NCBI RefSeq assembly: GCF_000568255.1
Contig: NZ_KK037166.1
Coordinates: 7,312,247 to 7,376,246, forward strand
Source of the DNA: Kutzneria sp. 744
GTDB lineage: Bacteria; Actinomycetota; Actinomycetes; Mycobacteriales; Pseudonocardiaceae
DNA length: 64,000 bases
Direction of reading: 5' to 3'
Shown: positions 26,959 to 39,743 of the stretch, piece by piece
How positions within the stretch are numbered: position 1 is the first letter of the stretch
Layout of the letters: each line of letters starts with the position of its first letter
Translations under genes and position numbers: made by a program
The notes under the pieces: generated by a model
The model's input: only the letters and a program-made list of their open reading frames with translations
Databases searched by the model: none
Told to the model about the DNA's origin: nothing

Positions 26959-27622
26959 TGTCCTGATCGCCGACGACCAGGCGCTGCTGCGCGGCACGTT
27001 CCGGCTGCTGATCGACAGCGACCCCGTGCTGTGGACCGTCGGCGAAGCCGAGAACGGGGCCGAGGCGGTCGAGCTGGCCCGCGCCTGCCAACCCGACGTG
27101 GTGCTGATGGACATCCGCATGCCCGTGCTGGACGGAGTCGAGGCCACGCGCCAGATCTGCGCCGAAATGGCCACGAAGGTCCTCGTGCTGACCATGTTCG
27201 ACCTCGACCAGCACGTGTTCGCCGCGCTGCGGGCCGGAGCCAGCGGCTTCCTGCTCAAGGACACGCCGCCGGCCGAACTGCTGTCGGCGATCCGGATCGT
27301 CGCCGCGGGCGAAGCCCTGCTCTCGCCCTCGGTCACCCGACGCCTGATCGCCGAGTTCGGCCGCACGCCTGAGCTTCTTCGGCCGAGCGACCCGGGCCGG
27401 CCGACGCTGACCGGGGTCACGCAGCGGGAGGAGGACGTGCTGCGGCTGGTGGGGCGCGGGTTGTCCAACGCGGAGATCGCCGGCCGGCTGCACCTGGGCG
27501 TCGGCACGGTGAAGACACACGTCAGCCACCTGCTCGGCAAGCTCGGCGTGCGTGATCGCGCGCAGCTGGTGGTGATGGCCTACGAATCCGGTCTGATCAC
27601 GCCGAATTCCGGTTCACTGTGA
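26951..27622 (+). CDS. response regulator, NarL/FixJ family
   Basis: A 223-residue cytosolic regulator. The receiver domain starts MASVLIADDQALLRG, with the phospho-Asp in VVLMDIRMPVLDG (about 54) and the switch Lys in FLLKDTPP. The C-terminal LuxR helix-turn-helix has LVGRGLSNAEIAGRLHLGVG and TVKTHVSHLL. It overlaps the kinase gene, so they form one operon and one phosphorelay. Confidence 0.93.
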   Translation: MASVLIADDQALLRGTFRLLIDSDPVLWTVGEAENGAEAVELARACQPDVVLMDIRMPVLDGVEATRQICAEMATKVLVLTMFDLDQHVFAALRAGASGFLLKDTPPAELLSAIRIVAAGEALLSPSVTRRLIAEFGRTPELLRPSDPGRPTLTGVTQREEDVLRLVGRGLSNAEIAGRLHLGVGTVKTHVSHLLGKLGVRDRAQLVVMAYESGLITPNSGSL

Positions 27623-27823
27623 TCATGCGACTCACTCCCGGGTGCGATTCGCCCTGTCTCAACGTCAGCTGTGAACGGCGTCAAGATAGCCTGTGAGCTG
27701 CGGTGTTGTGATTCGGTTCACCGTTGTTGAACACGTCACCCTGGCAATCCGGACAGGCAACTCTTAAGGTCTTCACGGTTTGCTCTTCAGCTTCTCCGCA
27801 GGTCCGTATACGAGGCTTACCGC

Positions 27824-28783
27824 ATGGGTCGAAATTCGCGCGGTGCGTGGACGCGCCACCGTGTGCTGGTGATGCTCGCGGCCGTTGTGGCCGGCGCCGG
27901 GCTGGCCGCCGTCGTGGTCGGCGTGGACGGCAGTGTCGCCGCGTCCCCGGTTGCCGGCAGCGCGCAGCCCAAGCCGCGCTCCGCGGCCGCCACCAACACG
28001 TTGACGAAGTCCAGCGCCCCGAAGCCGACCGTCGACGCCACCTCGGTCCCGGCCGCCGACCCGAACGCGGCGCTGGCCGCCGCGATGGCCCCGCTCAGCG
28101 CCGAGAAGTCCGGCGACTTCTCCGTCGCCGTGCTCAACCAGGACACCGGCGTCACCTCGGTGTTCAACCCGGACGAGACCTACGCGACCGCCAGCATCGT
28201 CAAGGCCGACATTCTGGCCGTGCTGCTCTACCAGTCCCAGCAGCAGGGCACGCCGCTCACCGACGACGAGGACACGGCCGCCACCAAGATGATCGAGGCC
28301 AGCGACAACGACTCGGCCACCACGCTGTGGGACGACGTGGGCAGCGCCGCCGGGATGTCCACCGCCAACGCCGCCTTCGGCTTACGCGACACGACGCCCG
28401 GCGCGGACGACTACTGGGGCCTGACCACCACCAATGTCGCCGACCAGCTCACCGTGATGAACGTGTTGACCTCGCCGCGGTCGGTGCTGGACGACGCCTC
28501 CCGCAAGTACGCCGCCGGGCTTATGCACGAGATCGAGCCCGACCAGGTGTGGGGCGTCTCCGAGGCCGCCGACCCCGGCACCACGCCGGCGCTGAAGAAC
28601 GGCTGGCTGCCCATCGACTCCGACAACGACCTGTGGGCCGTCAACAGCATCGGCCAGGTCAGCCACGGTGGCCACAGCTACCTGGTGGCCTATCTGTCCA
28701 GCTCCCAGCCCGACGAGCAGACGGGCATCGACCAGGCCTCGGCGGTCTGCAAGGCCGCCGTTGCGGCAGTTGCCGGCGGCTGA
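27824..28783 (+). CDS. exported beta-lactamase-like serine hydrolase
   Basis: A 319-residue protein with an N-terminal membrane anchor or signal (RHRVLVMLAAVVAGAGLAAVV) and an Ala/Pro-rich linker, then a class A beta-lactamase-type fold. SIVK (Ser-x-x-Lys) and SDND are present. The third motif, normally KTG, reads KNGW, and no clear Glu166 loop is visible. It is more likely a penicillin-binding or cell-wall serine hydrolase than a true beta-lactamase. The 200 bases upstream hold no other gene. Confidence 0.78.
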   Translation: MGRNSRGAWTRHRVLVMLAAVVAGAGLAAVVVGVDGSVAASPVAGSAQPKPRSAAATNTLTKSSAPKPTVDATSVPAADPNAALAAAMAPLSAEKSGDFSVAVLNQDTGVTSVFNPDETYATASIVKADILAVLLYQSQQQGTPLTDDEDTAATKMIEASDNDSATTLWDDVGSAAGMSTANAAFGLRDTTPGADDYWGLTTTNVADQLTVMNVLTSPRSVLDDASRKYAAGLMHEIEPDQVWGVSEAADPGTTPALKNGWLPIDSDNDLWAVNSIGQVSHGGHSYLVAYLSSSQPDEQTGIDQASAVCKAAVAAVAGG

Positions 28784-28948
28784 CCAACGCGAATATCGTT
28801 CACCTGTTGGGGTGACGTGCCGCGAGACTCGGTGGCCGGCCGAGCCCCGTGCGCGACGCGCGGAAAAAGTGCGGCGAATGGCCGCAATCACTGGCCCGAA
28901 CGGCCCCAACAGGGCAGACAAAGTCGCGCCGAGGCGGACAATGGCGGG

Positions 28949-32432
<3,484 letters not shown>

Positions 32433-32594
32433 CACGTCTCCTCGCTTCGTGCCGAGCCTGCGCCCTGGCCGCTGGCGAACGTACTGGAGGAGTCGTCGTC
32501 GCTCCAAGCCGTTGTGCGCCAACCCCGCAGTCTTAGCTCGATCGAATGAATCGGCCCCGTTGCCGTTGCGGCTGCGGCAGGGCACGGTCGAGGG

Positions 32595-33299
32595 ATGCTG
32601 CAAGCCTGCCTGAACGGGAATCGCCAGCGGGACGCCCATCCCGCGCTGCCGGTCACGCCCCAGGCGCTGGCCGCCGACGCCGCGGCCGTCGCCGAGCTCG
32701 GCGTGACCGCGCTGCACGTGCATCCGCGTGACACGGCCGGCGCGGAGGTGCTCGCCGGCCCCGAGGTCGCCACCGCCGTCTCCGTCGTGCGGGCCGCCGT
32801 GCCGGGCGTGGAGATCAGCGTCACCACCGGCGCCTGGATCCAGCCCGATCCCGTACGGCGGGCCGAACTCGTCGCCGGCTGGGCCGCACTGGCCGCCGGC
32901 CGCCCCGACACCGCTTCCGTGAACGTGCACGAGGACGGTTGGCAGCACACCTGCGCCGCCCTGCACTCCGCCGGCATCGGCATCGAACTCGGCGTCTTCC
33001 ACGTGCCGGCGGCACAGACCTTGCGGGCCAACGGAGTGCCTCCCGGCTCCGTCCGAGTCCTGGCCGAAGTCCAGCCGGGCGAGTCGCCGGCCGCCCTGCT
33101 GGCCGCCCTTTCTTGGTCTGATCTCCCGATCCTGTTGCACGGTCAGGACGACGACGCCTGGCCCGTCTTCGCCGAGGCCGCGCGCCTCGGCCTGTCCACT
33201 CGCATGGGCCTGGAGGACGCCCTGCACCGCCCCGACGGCACCCCCACCCTCGGCAACGCCGACCTCATCACCGCCGCCCGAGCAATGCTCGGGACCTAG
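32595..33299 (+). CDS. BKACE-family beta-keto acid cleavage enzyme
   Basis: A 234-residue TIM-barrel enzyme of the 3-keto-5-aminohexanoate cleavage (Kce) family, which condenses a beta-keto acid with acetyl-CoA. ACLNGNRQRDAHPALPVT and ALHVHPRDT carry the zinc-binding His and the substrate Arg. The tail TRMGLEDALHRPDG holds the last conserved loop. It is shorter than the usual 270-300 residues. The natural substrate is unknown. Confidence 0.86.
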   Translation: MLQACLNGNRQRDAHPALPVTPQALAADAAAVAELGVTALHVHPRDTAGAEVLAGPEVATAVSVVRAAVPGVEISVTTGAWIQPDPVRRAELVAGWAALAAGRPDTASVNVHEDGWQHTCAALHSAGIGIELGVFHVPAAQTLRANGVPPGSVRVLAEVQPGESPAALLAALSWSDLPILLHGQDDDAWPVFAEAARLGLSTRMGLEDALHRPDGTPTLGNADLITAARAMLGT

Positions 33300-33421
33300 T
33301 CAGAATCGGGTGATGAGCAGGGAGCTCGCTCGGTGCGGGCCCAAGGGCAGGTCAGTGCCGCGATGCGGGTCTCGCGCCACCGGGCGGCAGGTCGGTCGGG
33401 CAGTCCCGCGGCGACGCCGGG

Positions 33422-34075
33422 TCAGTCGGGCAGGACGACGGCGACGATGCCGGCCAGGTGGGCCAGGCGGGCCAACTCGGCGGCACGGAACATGGGGCCG
33501 CCGGGGCGGCCGACGAGTAGGACCCGCTCGGGCTTGCCCAGGGGCGTGGCGGCCAGCTCGGTGCCGAGCTCCTGCCAGGTCTCGGGCACCCAGTCCTCCT
33601 CGCCGTCCAGGATGGTGGCCCGCGGCAGCGGCATCCACGGCACGGTGACCATCCGGGTCTCGGGGGCGGCGGTGCTGGCGGCGACGCGGTGCACGCCGTC
33701 GCCGTCGTGGGTGATGACCACGGCCCAGCCGGCCCGGACGATGCGCGGCACGCCCTCGGCGAAGATGGCCAGGCCCTGCCGGGGCTGAGCGGCGATCTCC
33801 TCGACCAGTTCGAGCTCGCGATGGGTGTTGAGCACGCCGGCGTACGGGCGGACGGCGTCGACCTCGACGCCCTCGATCGACTCGGCGGCCGTGATGAGGG
33901 CGTCCGGCAGCCGACCGGACGGCAACTCGACCACCAGGTCGTCGATCGCCAGGCCCGGTGCGCGCTCCACCACGTCCACGCTGAGGATGTCAGCCCCGAT
34001 CTCGCCGAGGGCGGACGCGACCGCTCCCAGCGTGCCGGGTCGGTCCGGGAGCTGCACCCGGATCAGGAAGGACAC
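33422..34075 (-). CDS. ACT-domain protein (Rv3013-like)
   Basis: A 217-residue cytosolic protein. An N-terminal ACT domain (FLIRVQLPDRPGTLGAVASAL) is an amino-acid-sensing fold. A C-terminal part (WAVVITHDGDGVHRVAAST) resembles a GNAT-like but inactive domain. The same gene lies between ligA and gatC in mycobacteria, divergent from gatC as here. A link to amino-acid sensing is likely; no enzyme activity is indicated. Confidence 0.83.
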   Translation of the reverse strand: MSFLIRVQLPDRPGTLGAVASALGEIGADILSVDVVERAPGLAIDDLVVELPSGRLPDALITAAESIEGVEVDAVRPYAGVLNTHRELELVEEIAAQPRQGLAIFAEGVPRIVRAGWAVVITHDGDGVHRVAASTAAPETRMVTVPWMPLPRATILDGEEDWVPETWQELGTELAATPLGKPERVLLVGRPGGPMFRAAELARLAHLAGIVAVVLPD

Positions 34076-34286
34076 CGCGGAACGCCTCCATGCCGTGCTC
34101 GTGCGCGGGACCTCGCCGCCCGCACCCGGCCGCCGATTGTCGCAGACCGGCGGCGACCGTGAGGATCGTCGTCCGCCAGACGAGACCCGTCAGGCCCGAT
34201 ACCCGCTCGGAGCTGCGCGGGGCTGCGTCCTAGACTCGGTCGGTCATGCACGTTAGCCCCGTTCACGCTTGGAGGAGCACCTCCGC

Positions 34287-34586
34287 ATGCCCAGCATCTC
34301 CCGAGACGAGGTCGCGCACCTCGCCCGGCTGGCCAGGTTGGCCGCGACAGACGACGAGCTGGACCTGTTCGCCGGCCAGCTCGACACCATCCTGAACGCG
34401 GTGGCCCAGGTCGGCGAGGTCAGCCAGCAGGACGTGCCGCCGACCTCGCACGCCGTGCCGCTGACCAACGTCTTCCGCGAGGACGTGGTCCGCCCGTGCC
34501 TGACCCAGCAGCAGGCGCTGTCCGGCGCGCCGTCCGCCGAGGAGGGCCGCTTCCGCGTGCCCCGCATCCTGGGGGAGGAACAGTGA
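34287..34586 (+). CDS. gatC: Asp-tRNA(Asn)/Glu-tRNA(Gln) amidotransferase subunit C
   Basis: A 99-residue subunit that wraps the GatA-GatB interface and stabilises the complex. It begins [18 protein letters not shown] and ends [12 protein letters not shown], both typical. GGAGGA precedes ATG 34287. It is linked to gatA by a coupled micro-ORF. Confidence 0.95.
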   Translation: MPSISRDEVAHLARLARLAATDDELDLFAGQLDTILNAVAQVGEVSQQDVPPTSHAVPLTNVFREDVVRPCLTQQQALSGAPSAEEGRFRVPRILGEEQ

Positions 34587-34666
34587 ACGAGCTTGCCGAG
34601 TTCACCATTCAGCGCAGCGAGCTTCAGCTCGCGACCCCGACGAGCTCTGCGAGGAGGGTGTCGTGA
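34583..34666 (+). CDS. translationally coupled micro-ORF, copy 3
   Basis: A 27-codon frame between gatC and gatA. Its GTG overlaps the gatC TGA and its TGA overlaps the gatA GTG (GTGA at both junctions). The peptide starts [10 protein letters not shown]. The DNA is a diverged relative of the linkers at 900 and 47802: the GAACGAGCTTGC start is recognisable and the middle is not. The same geometry in three operons suggests that the overlaps are kept by selection. Confidence 0.5.
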   Translation: MNELAEFTIQRSELQLATPTSSARRVS

Positions 34667-36186
34667 GCGAGCTCATCCGCCTGTCGGCCGCCGATCTGGC
34701 CGACAAGATCCACAAGCGTGAGGTCTCCGCGGTCGAGGCCACGCAGGCCCACCTGGACCGGATCGCCGAGGTCGACGGGGCCGTGCACGCGTTCCTGCAC
34801 GTCAACACCGAGGGCGCGCTGGCCGCCGCGGCCAAGGTCGACGAGCAGATCGCCGTCGGCGAGGTCGCCTCGCCGCTGGCCGGCGTGCCGCTGGCGCTCA
34901 AGGACGTCATGACCACGATCGACGCGCCGACCACGGTCGGCTCCAAGATCCTGGAGAACTGGCTGCCGCCGTACGACGCCACCGTGACCGAGCGACTGCG
35001 CGCCGCCGGCATCGTGATCCTCGGCAAGACCAACATGGACGAGTTCGCGATGGGCTCCTCCACCGAGAACTCGGCCTACGGCCCGACCCACAACCCGTGG
35101 GACCTGGAGCGCATCCCCGGCGGTTCGGGCGGCGGCTCGTCCGCGTCGCTGGCCGCCTTCGAGGCGCCGCTGGCCATCGGCACCGACACCGGCGGCTCGA
35201 TCCGCCAGCCCGGCGCGGTCACCGGCACCGTCGGCGTCAAGCCGACCTACGGCACCGTGTCCCGCTACGGCCTGGTGGCCTTCTCCTCCTCGCTGGACCA
35301 GGCCGGTCCGTGCGCGCGGACGGTGCTCGACGCCGCCCTGCTGCACGAGGTGATCGCCGGCTACGACCCGATGGACTCCACCTCCATCAACCAGCCCGTC
35401 CGCCCCGTCGTCGAGGCCGCCCGCCAGGGCGCGACCGGCGACCTCAAGGGCGTCAAGGTCGGCGTGGTGCGCGAGTTCCGCGGCGAGGGCTACCAGCAGG
35501 GCGTCATCGACTGCTTCGACGCCGCCGTGCAGCAGCTGCGCGACCTGGGCGCCGAGGTCGTCGAGGTCTCGTGCCCGCACTTCAAGTACGCGCTGGGCGC
35601 GTACTACCTGATCGCGCCGAGCGAGGCCTCGTCCAACCTGGCCCGCTTCGACGCCATGCGCTACGGCCTGCGGGTCGACAACGGCGCCCTCGGCGAGCTG
35701 TCGGCCGAGCAGGTCATGTCGCTGACCCGGGAGGCCGGCTTCGGGCCCGAGGTCAAGCGCCGCATCATCCTCGGCACGTACGCGCTGTCGGCCGGCTACT
35801 ACGACGCCTACTACGGCTCGGCGCAGAAGGTCCGCACGCTCATCTCGCGGGACTTCACCTCGGCTTTCGAGCAGGTGGACGTGCTGGTCGCGCCGACGAC
35901 GCCGACCACCGCGTTCAAGATCGGCGAGCGGATCGACGACCCGCTCGCGATGTACCTCAACGACCTGTGCACCATCCCGTCCAACCTGGCCGGCAACGCC
36001 GCGCTGAGCGTGCCGTCCGGGCTGGCCGCGGAGGACGGCCTGCCGGCCGGCCTGCAGGTGATGGCGCCCGCGCTGGCCGACGAGCGGATGTACCGCGTCG
36101 CGGCCGCCTACGAGGTCGCCCGCGACGCCGCGCAGGGCGGCCCGCTGATCAACCGCGTGCCCGAACTGGAGGCGATCTCGCGATGA
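34663..36186 (+). CDS. gatA: Asp-tRNA(Asn)/Glu-tRNA(Gln) amidotransferase subunit A
   Basis: Glutaminase subunit that supplies ammonia for correcting Glu-tRNA(Gln). The 507 residues carry the amidase triad: Lys in ALKDVMTT (about 80), Ser in [13 protein letters not shown], and Ser in [12 protein letters not shown]. The GTG overlaps the stop of the micro-ORF behind it. GatCAB is needed here if no GlnRS is present; the Gln tRNA in this window would be its substrate. Confidence 0.96.
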   Translation: MSELIRLSAADLADKIHKREVSAVEATQAHLDRIAEVDGAVHAFLHVNTEGALAAAAKVDEQIAVGEVASPLAGVPLALKDVMTTIDAPTTVGSKILENWLPPYDATVTERLRAAGIVILGKTNMDEFAMGSSTENSAYGPTHNPWDLERIPGGSGGGSSASLAAFEAPLAIGTDTGGSIRQPGAVTGTVGVKPTYGTVSRYGLVAFSSSLDQAGPCARTVLDAALLHEVIAGYDPMDSTSINQPVRPVVEAARQGATGDLKGVKVGVVREFRGEGYQQGVIDCFDAAVQQLRDLGAEVVEVSCPHFKYALGAYYLIAPSEASSNLARFDAMRYGLRVDNGALGELSAEQVMSLTREAGFGPEVKRRIILGTYALSAGYYDAYYGSAQKVRTLISRDFTSAFEQVDVLVAPTTPTTAFKIGERIDDPLAMYLNDLCTIPSNLAGNAALSVPSGLAAEDGLPAGLQVMAPALADERMYRVAAAYEVARDAAQGGPLINRVPELEAISR

Positions 36187-36380
36187 ACGTCAACAAGATC
36201 CGCCTGGTCATCACCATCGTCGGCTCGGCGATCGGGGTTGTCGCGGCCGGCGCGCAGGCGCGCAAGGCCGTGGCCAAGGGCGACAAGCTGTCCCTGGTGA
36301 ACGCGCTGGCCAGCGTCCTGGTCGCCGTCACCGGTGGGGCGCTCGCGATCCGTGGCGCACGAAAGGACGGGGAAGCGTGA
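36183..36380 (+). CDS. small membrane protein between gatA and gatB
   Basis: A 65-residue protein with two hydrophobic segments ([19 protein letters not shown] and [19 protein letters not shown]) and charged ends. Its ATG overlaps the gatA stop and its TGA overlaps the gatB GTG, so it is co-translated inside the amidotransferase operon. In M. tuberculosis pfkA sits at this place. Function unknown. Confidence 0.75.
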   Translation: MNVNKIRLVITIVGSAIGVVAAGAQARKAVAKGDKLSLVNALASVLVAVTGGALAIRGARKDGEA

Positions 36381-37879
36381 CCGCCGTGGCCGAGGTGATG
36401 GACTACGACGAGGTCCTGGAGCGGTTCGACCCCGTGCTCGGGCTCGAGGTGCACGTCGAGCTCAACACCAACACCAAGATGTTCTGCGGCTGCGCCAACG
36501 TGTTCGGCGGCGAGCCCAACACGCACGTGTGCCCGGTGTGCCTGGGCATGCCCGGCGCGCTGCCGGCCGTGAACGGCAAGGCCGTCGAGTCGGCCATGCG
36601 GATCGGCCTGGCGCTCAACTGCGAGATCGCCGAGTGGTGCCGGTTCGCCCGGAAGAACTACTTCTATCCGGACATGCCGAAGAACTTCCAGACCTCGCAG
36701 TACGACGAGCCGATCGCCTTCAACGGCTACCTCGACGTCGAGCTGGACGACGGCAGCATCTTCCGGGTGGACATCGAGCGCGCCCACATGGAGGAGGACA
36801 CCGGCAAGTCGCTGCACGTCGGCGGGGCCACCGGCCGCATCCACGGCGCCGACTACTCGCTGCTGGACTACAACCGGGCCGGCGTGCCGCTGATCGAGAT
36901 CGTCACCAAGCCGCTGGTCGGCACCGGGGCCCGGGCCCCCGAGGTGGCCCGCGCCTACGTCGCCGCGCTGCGCGACCTGCTGCGTGGCCTCGACGTCTCC
37001 GACGTGCGGATGGACCAGGGCTCCCTGCGCTGCGACGCCAACGTGTCGCTGATGGCCAAGGACGCCACCGAGTTCGGCACCCGCACCGAGACCAAGAACG
37101 TCAACTCGCTGCGGTCGGTCGAGCGGGCCGTGCGCTACGAGATGACCCGGCACGCCGCGGTGCTCGTCGGCGGCGGCAAGATCAAGCAGGAGACCCGGCA
37201 CTTCGACGAGTCCACCGCCACCACCAGGGCCGGCCGGACCAAGGAGACCGCGGAGGACTACCGCTACTTCCCCGAGCCCGACCTGGTGCCCATCGCGCCG
37301 TCGCGGGAGTGGGTGGCGGAGCTGAAGGCCGGTCTGCCGCAGCCGCCGTGGGTGCGCCGCAAGCGCCTCCAGGAGGAGTGGGGCCTGAGCGACGCCGAGC
37401 TCCGGGACCTCGTCAACGCCGACGCCCTCGACCTGGTCGCCGCCACCGTCGACGCCGGGGCCAAGTCCGACGACGCCCGGTCGTGGTGGGTGTCGTACCT
37501 GTCGCAGCAGGCCAAGACCCTGAACAAGGAGCTGGCCGAGCTGCCGATCACGCCGGCTCAGGTCGCCCGGGTCTCCGCGCTGGTGGCCGACGGCAGCCTC
37601 ACCAACAAGCTGGCCCGCGCCGTCGTCGACGGTGTGCTGGCCGGCGAGGGCGAGCCGGACGCGGTCGTCGAGGCGCGGGGCCTCAAGGTCGTCTCCGACG
37701 ACTCCGCCCTGACCGCCGCCGTCGACGAGGCCCTGGCCGCCCAGCCGGACGTCGCCGAGAAGATCCGCAGCGGCAAGGTCGCCGCCGCCGGCGCCATCGT
37801 CGGCGCCGTCATGAAGGCCACCAAGGGCTCCGCCGACGCCAAGCGCGTCCGCGAGCTGATCATCGAACGCTGCAGCTGA
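36377..37879 (+). CDS. gatB: Asp-tRNA(Asn)/Glu-tRNA(Gln) amidotransferase subunit B
   Basis: Kinase/tRNA-binding subunit that activates the mischarged Glu or Asp and accepts ammonia from GatA. The 500 residues include [42 protein letters not shown] (active cradle), [16 protein letters not shown], and a C-terminal YqeY-like tail with [15 protein letters not shown]. The GTG overlaps the small membrane gene. A stop-proximal repeat follows. Confidence 0.96.
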   Translation: MTAVAEVMDYDEVLERFDPVLGLEVHVELNTNTKMFCGCANVFGGEPNTHVCPVCLGMPGALPAVNGKAVESAMRIGLALNCEIAEWCRFARKNYFYPDMPKNFQTSQYDEPIAFNGYLDVELDDGSIFRVDIERAHMEEDTGKSLHVGGATGRIHGADYSLLDYNRAGVPLIEIVTKPLVGTGARAPEVARAYVAALRDLLRGLDVSDVRMDQGSLRCDANVSLMAKDATEFGTRTETKNVNSLRSVERAVRYEMTRHAAVLVGGGKIKQETRHFDESTATTRAGRTKETAEDYRYFPEPDLVPIAPSREWVAELKAGLPQPPWVRRKRLQEEWGLSDAELRDLVNADALDLVAATVDAGAKSDDARSWWVSYLSQQAKTLNKELAELPITPAQVARVSALVADGSLTNKLARAVVDGVLAGEGEPDAVVEARGLKVVSDDSALTAAVDEALAAQPDVAEKIRSGKVAAAGAIVGAVMKATKGSADAKRVRELIIERCS

Positions 37880-37884
37880 GCGGT

Positions 37885-37971
37885 GTCAGGAAGGGCCCTT
37901 ACTGACGTTGAACGTCAGTAAGGGGCCCTTCCTGACGTTCAACGTCAGGTTTGGTCCCTTGATCTTGGCGG
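37885..37971. repeat. stop-proximal palindromic repeat, family 2, copy B
   Basis: This is the reverse-oriented partner of the element at 18913-18997. It has a near-perfect palindrome (37885-37936, one C missing in one arm), then GTTCAACGTCAGG, then GGTCCCTTGATCTTGG, which abuts the stop (37972-37974) of the minus-strand lipoprotein gene. It lies between convergent gene ends and can terminate both. Confidence 0.7.
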
Positions 37972-39154
37972 TCAGTCCTTGGGCTGGCCGCCGTTGGGCT
38001 TGGGGATGATGATCGCCCGGTCGTCGCTGGACAACCGGCTTGCCGCCGTCCTTGTTGACCGTGCCGACCAGCAGCGTGTTCTGGTCGACGACGTCCATCG
38101 CGCCGATCAGGCCGTAGCCGCCCTGGCCGTCCAGGATGGTGCTGGGCTTGCCGCTGAAGCCGCCGGTCTTGGCCAGGGACAGGACCTGGATGCCGGCCTT
38201 GTGCACCGTCGCCACGCTGACCTCGTCGGTGAACGCCGCGCAGCCCGCCACGCCCGGCTTGTCCGGCCATGACCAGGCCGGGCTGCCCAGCTGGGGCTGA
38301 CCCGGCGTGATTCGGTACAGCTGGTCCGCGGTGGCCGTCTGGTCGGTCACCCAGGCCGCGCTGCCGTCCGCCGCCGCGCACATGCCGCCTGGGTCCTGCA
38401 GGCCGCCGATCACCACCGCCGAGGCCGGGTTCGGGTTGCCCGGCGCCGGGTGGCCCAGGCCGTCGATGCGCAACACCTTGCCCGCCAACGAGTTCGGGTC
38501 GATCGCCGCCGCCGCGTTGCCGGCGTCGCCCGTCGCCACCAGCAGCGCGCCGCTGCGGTCGACCGACAGCACGCCCCGGTTGTGCGTCGGGCCCTTGGGG
38601 ATGCCCGTGAGCACCGGCTTCGGCGTGTCCCCGACCGCGAACCGCATCACCCGGTTGTCCGTGGCCGTCGTGACGTAGGCGTACACCAGTTGGTCCTGCT
38701 GGTACGTCGGTGACAGCGCCAGGCCCGTCAGGCCGCCGTCGGTCGCCGCGTCCACCTCGATGGTCGCCACCGGCTTCGGGTCCTGGCCCTTCTGCACCGC
38801 CAGCACCCGGCCCGTGGTCCGCTCCGCCGCCAGGCCGCTCGCTCCGCCCGGCAGCGACGCCACCGCGGCCAGCGGCGCCATGCAGGTGCCGATGACGTTC
38901 TGGTCGAAGTCCGTGCACCCCTGCGGCGGCGGCACCGGCTTCGGCGTGCCGTTCGGCCCCGGGACCGTGCCCCCGCCGTCCGCGTTCGAGCCTCCCGGCG
39001 CATTCGGCTGTGGCCCGGGCGCGTCGGTCAGCTTCGGCTGCGGCTGCCAGTCCTGCACACCCGCGCCGTTCGACTGGTCGGGGAAGCTCGCACACCCTGT
39101 GAGCAGCAGACCGAGCGCCACCGTCGAGGCAACAACCCGGCTAGCTCTCCGCAT
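37972..39154 (-). CDS. lppZ: lipoprotein, PQQ-type sugar dehydrogenase fold (LppZ-like), 3' frameshift
   Basis: Exported lipoprotein of about 390 residues. It has the lipobox LLTGC near residue 18, a Pro/Gly-rich linker, then a six-blade beta-propeller of the glucose/sorbosone dehydrogenase type (LVYAYVTTATDNRVMRFAV, GKVLRIDGLG, MCAAADGSAAWVT). It matches Rv3006 in type and place. Near 38021-38026 an apparent 1-base insertion spoils the end. Removing it gives a natural ending SSDDRAIIIPKPN and a stop at 37972. Unedited, the frame runs through the repeat to 37886. The repeat starting right after 37972 supports the corrected end. Confidence 0.75.
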
Positions 39155-39303
39155 GATGCCCGAGCCTAAGCGGGCCTGCGTGAACCCCAGGTGAGTACCC
39201 CATGAGCACGGAGCATGGCAGGGCGGCATCGGGTGACGTGGGATGGAGGCGCCACGAGCCTGGCCGGGCCCGGACGATGAAGGCTTCTGGTCGGACTGAT
39301 CGG

Positions 39304-39495
39304 TCACTCGCCGGTGGCGTCGAGGAGAGCCGAGCGCAGGCCCATGACCTCGTCGGCGAGTGCTTCGGACGGATAGGCGCGTGCCTTGCGTGGGAGATGG
39401 GTGCGGGTCAGTGTTGCCACCTCCGTCAGCGTCTCGCAGAGCCATGCGCGGTCCGTGTCGGCGTCAGGAAGATCGAGCGGTACGCCGATCCGCAC
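39304..39495 (-). CDS. possible small gene or fragment
   Basis: In the otherwise gene-poor stretch 39155-39743 this frame reads like real protein: RIGVPLDLPDADTDRAW, then LCETLTEVATLTRTHLP, then LADEVMGLRSALLDATGE. A GTG at 39495 gives 63 residues. The open frame extends upstream to 39699, but that part has the composition of an antisense frame. It may be a fragment of a longer lost gene. I do not know the family. The rest of the stretch shows nothing. Confidence 0.35.
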   Translation of the reverse strand: MRIGVPLDLPDADTDRAWLCETLTEVATLTRTHLPRKARAYPSEALADEVMGLRSALLDATGE

Positions 39496-39743
39496 GATGA
39501 ACCGCCGCTGCGTCCGCCCGACCGGGGACCTCGTTCGGCCAGTGCAGACTGCCCGACCACACGTGCCAGACGCCGCTCTATGCCCGGGGGAAGCCGACCA
39601 GAGCCGGCGGCTGGATGGGGCGCGGTCAGTGGGTAGGAGGGTGGGCGTCCCGGCGCAGGTCCCGCTACGGGGCGGGCGGCGACCTCCGGCCAAGAGCACT
39701 GCGGCCTGGTCGGCTGCGCGTCGACGCAGACTAGTGTCGTGGC

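Noticed and set aside
27824-28783. True class A beta-lactamase
   Set aside because: Ser-x-x-Lys and SDN-like motifs are present, but the KTG motif reads KNG and no clear Glu166 loop is seen.
39202-39303. Short plus-strand frame starting ATG at 39202
   Set aside because: No ribosome site, no recognisable protein features and a composition like non-coding DNA.
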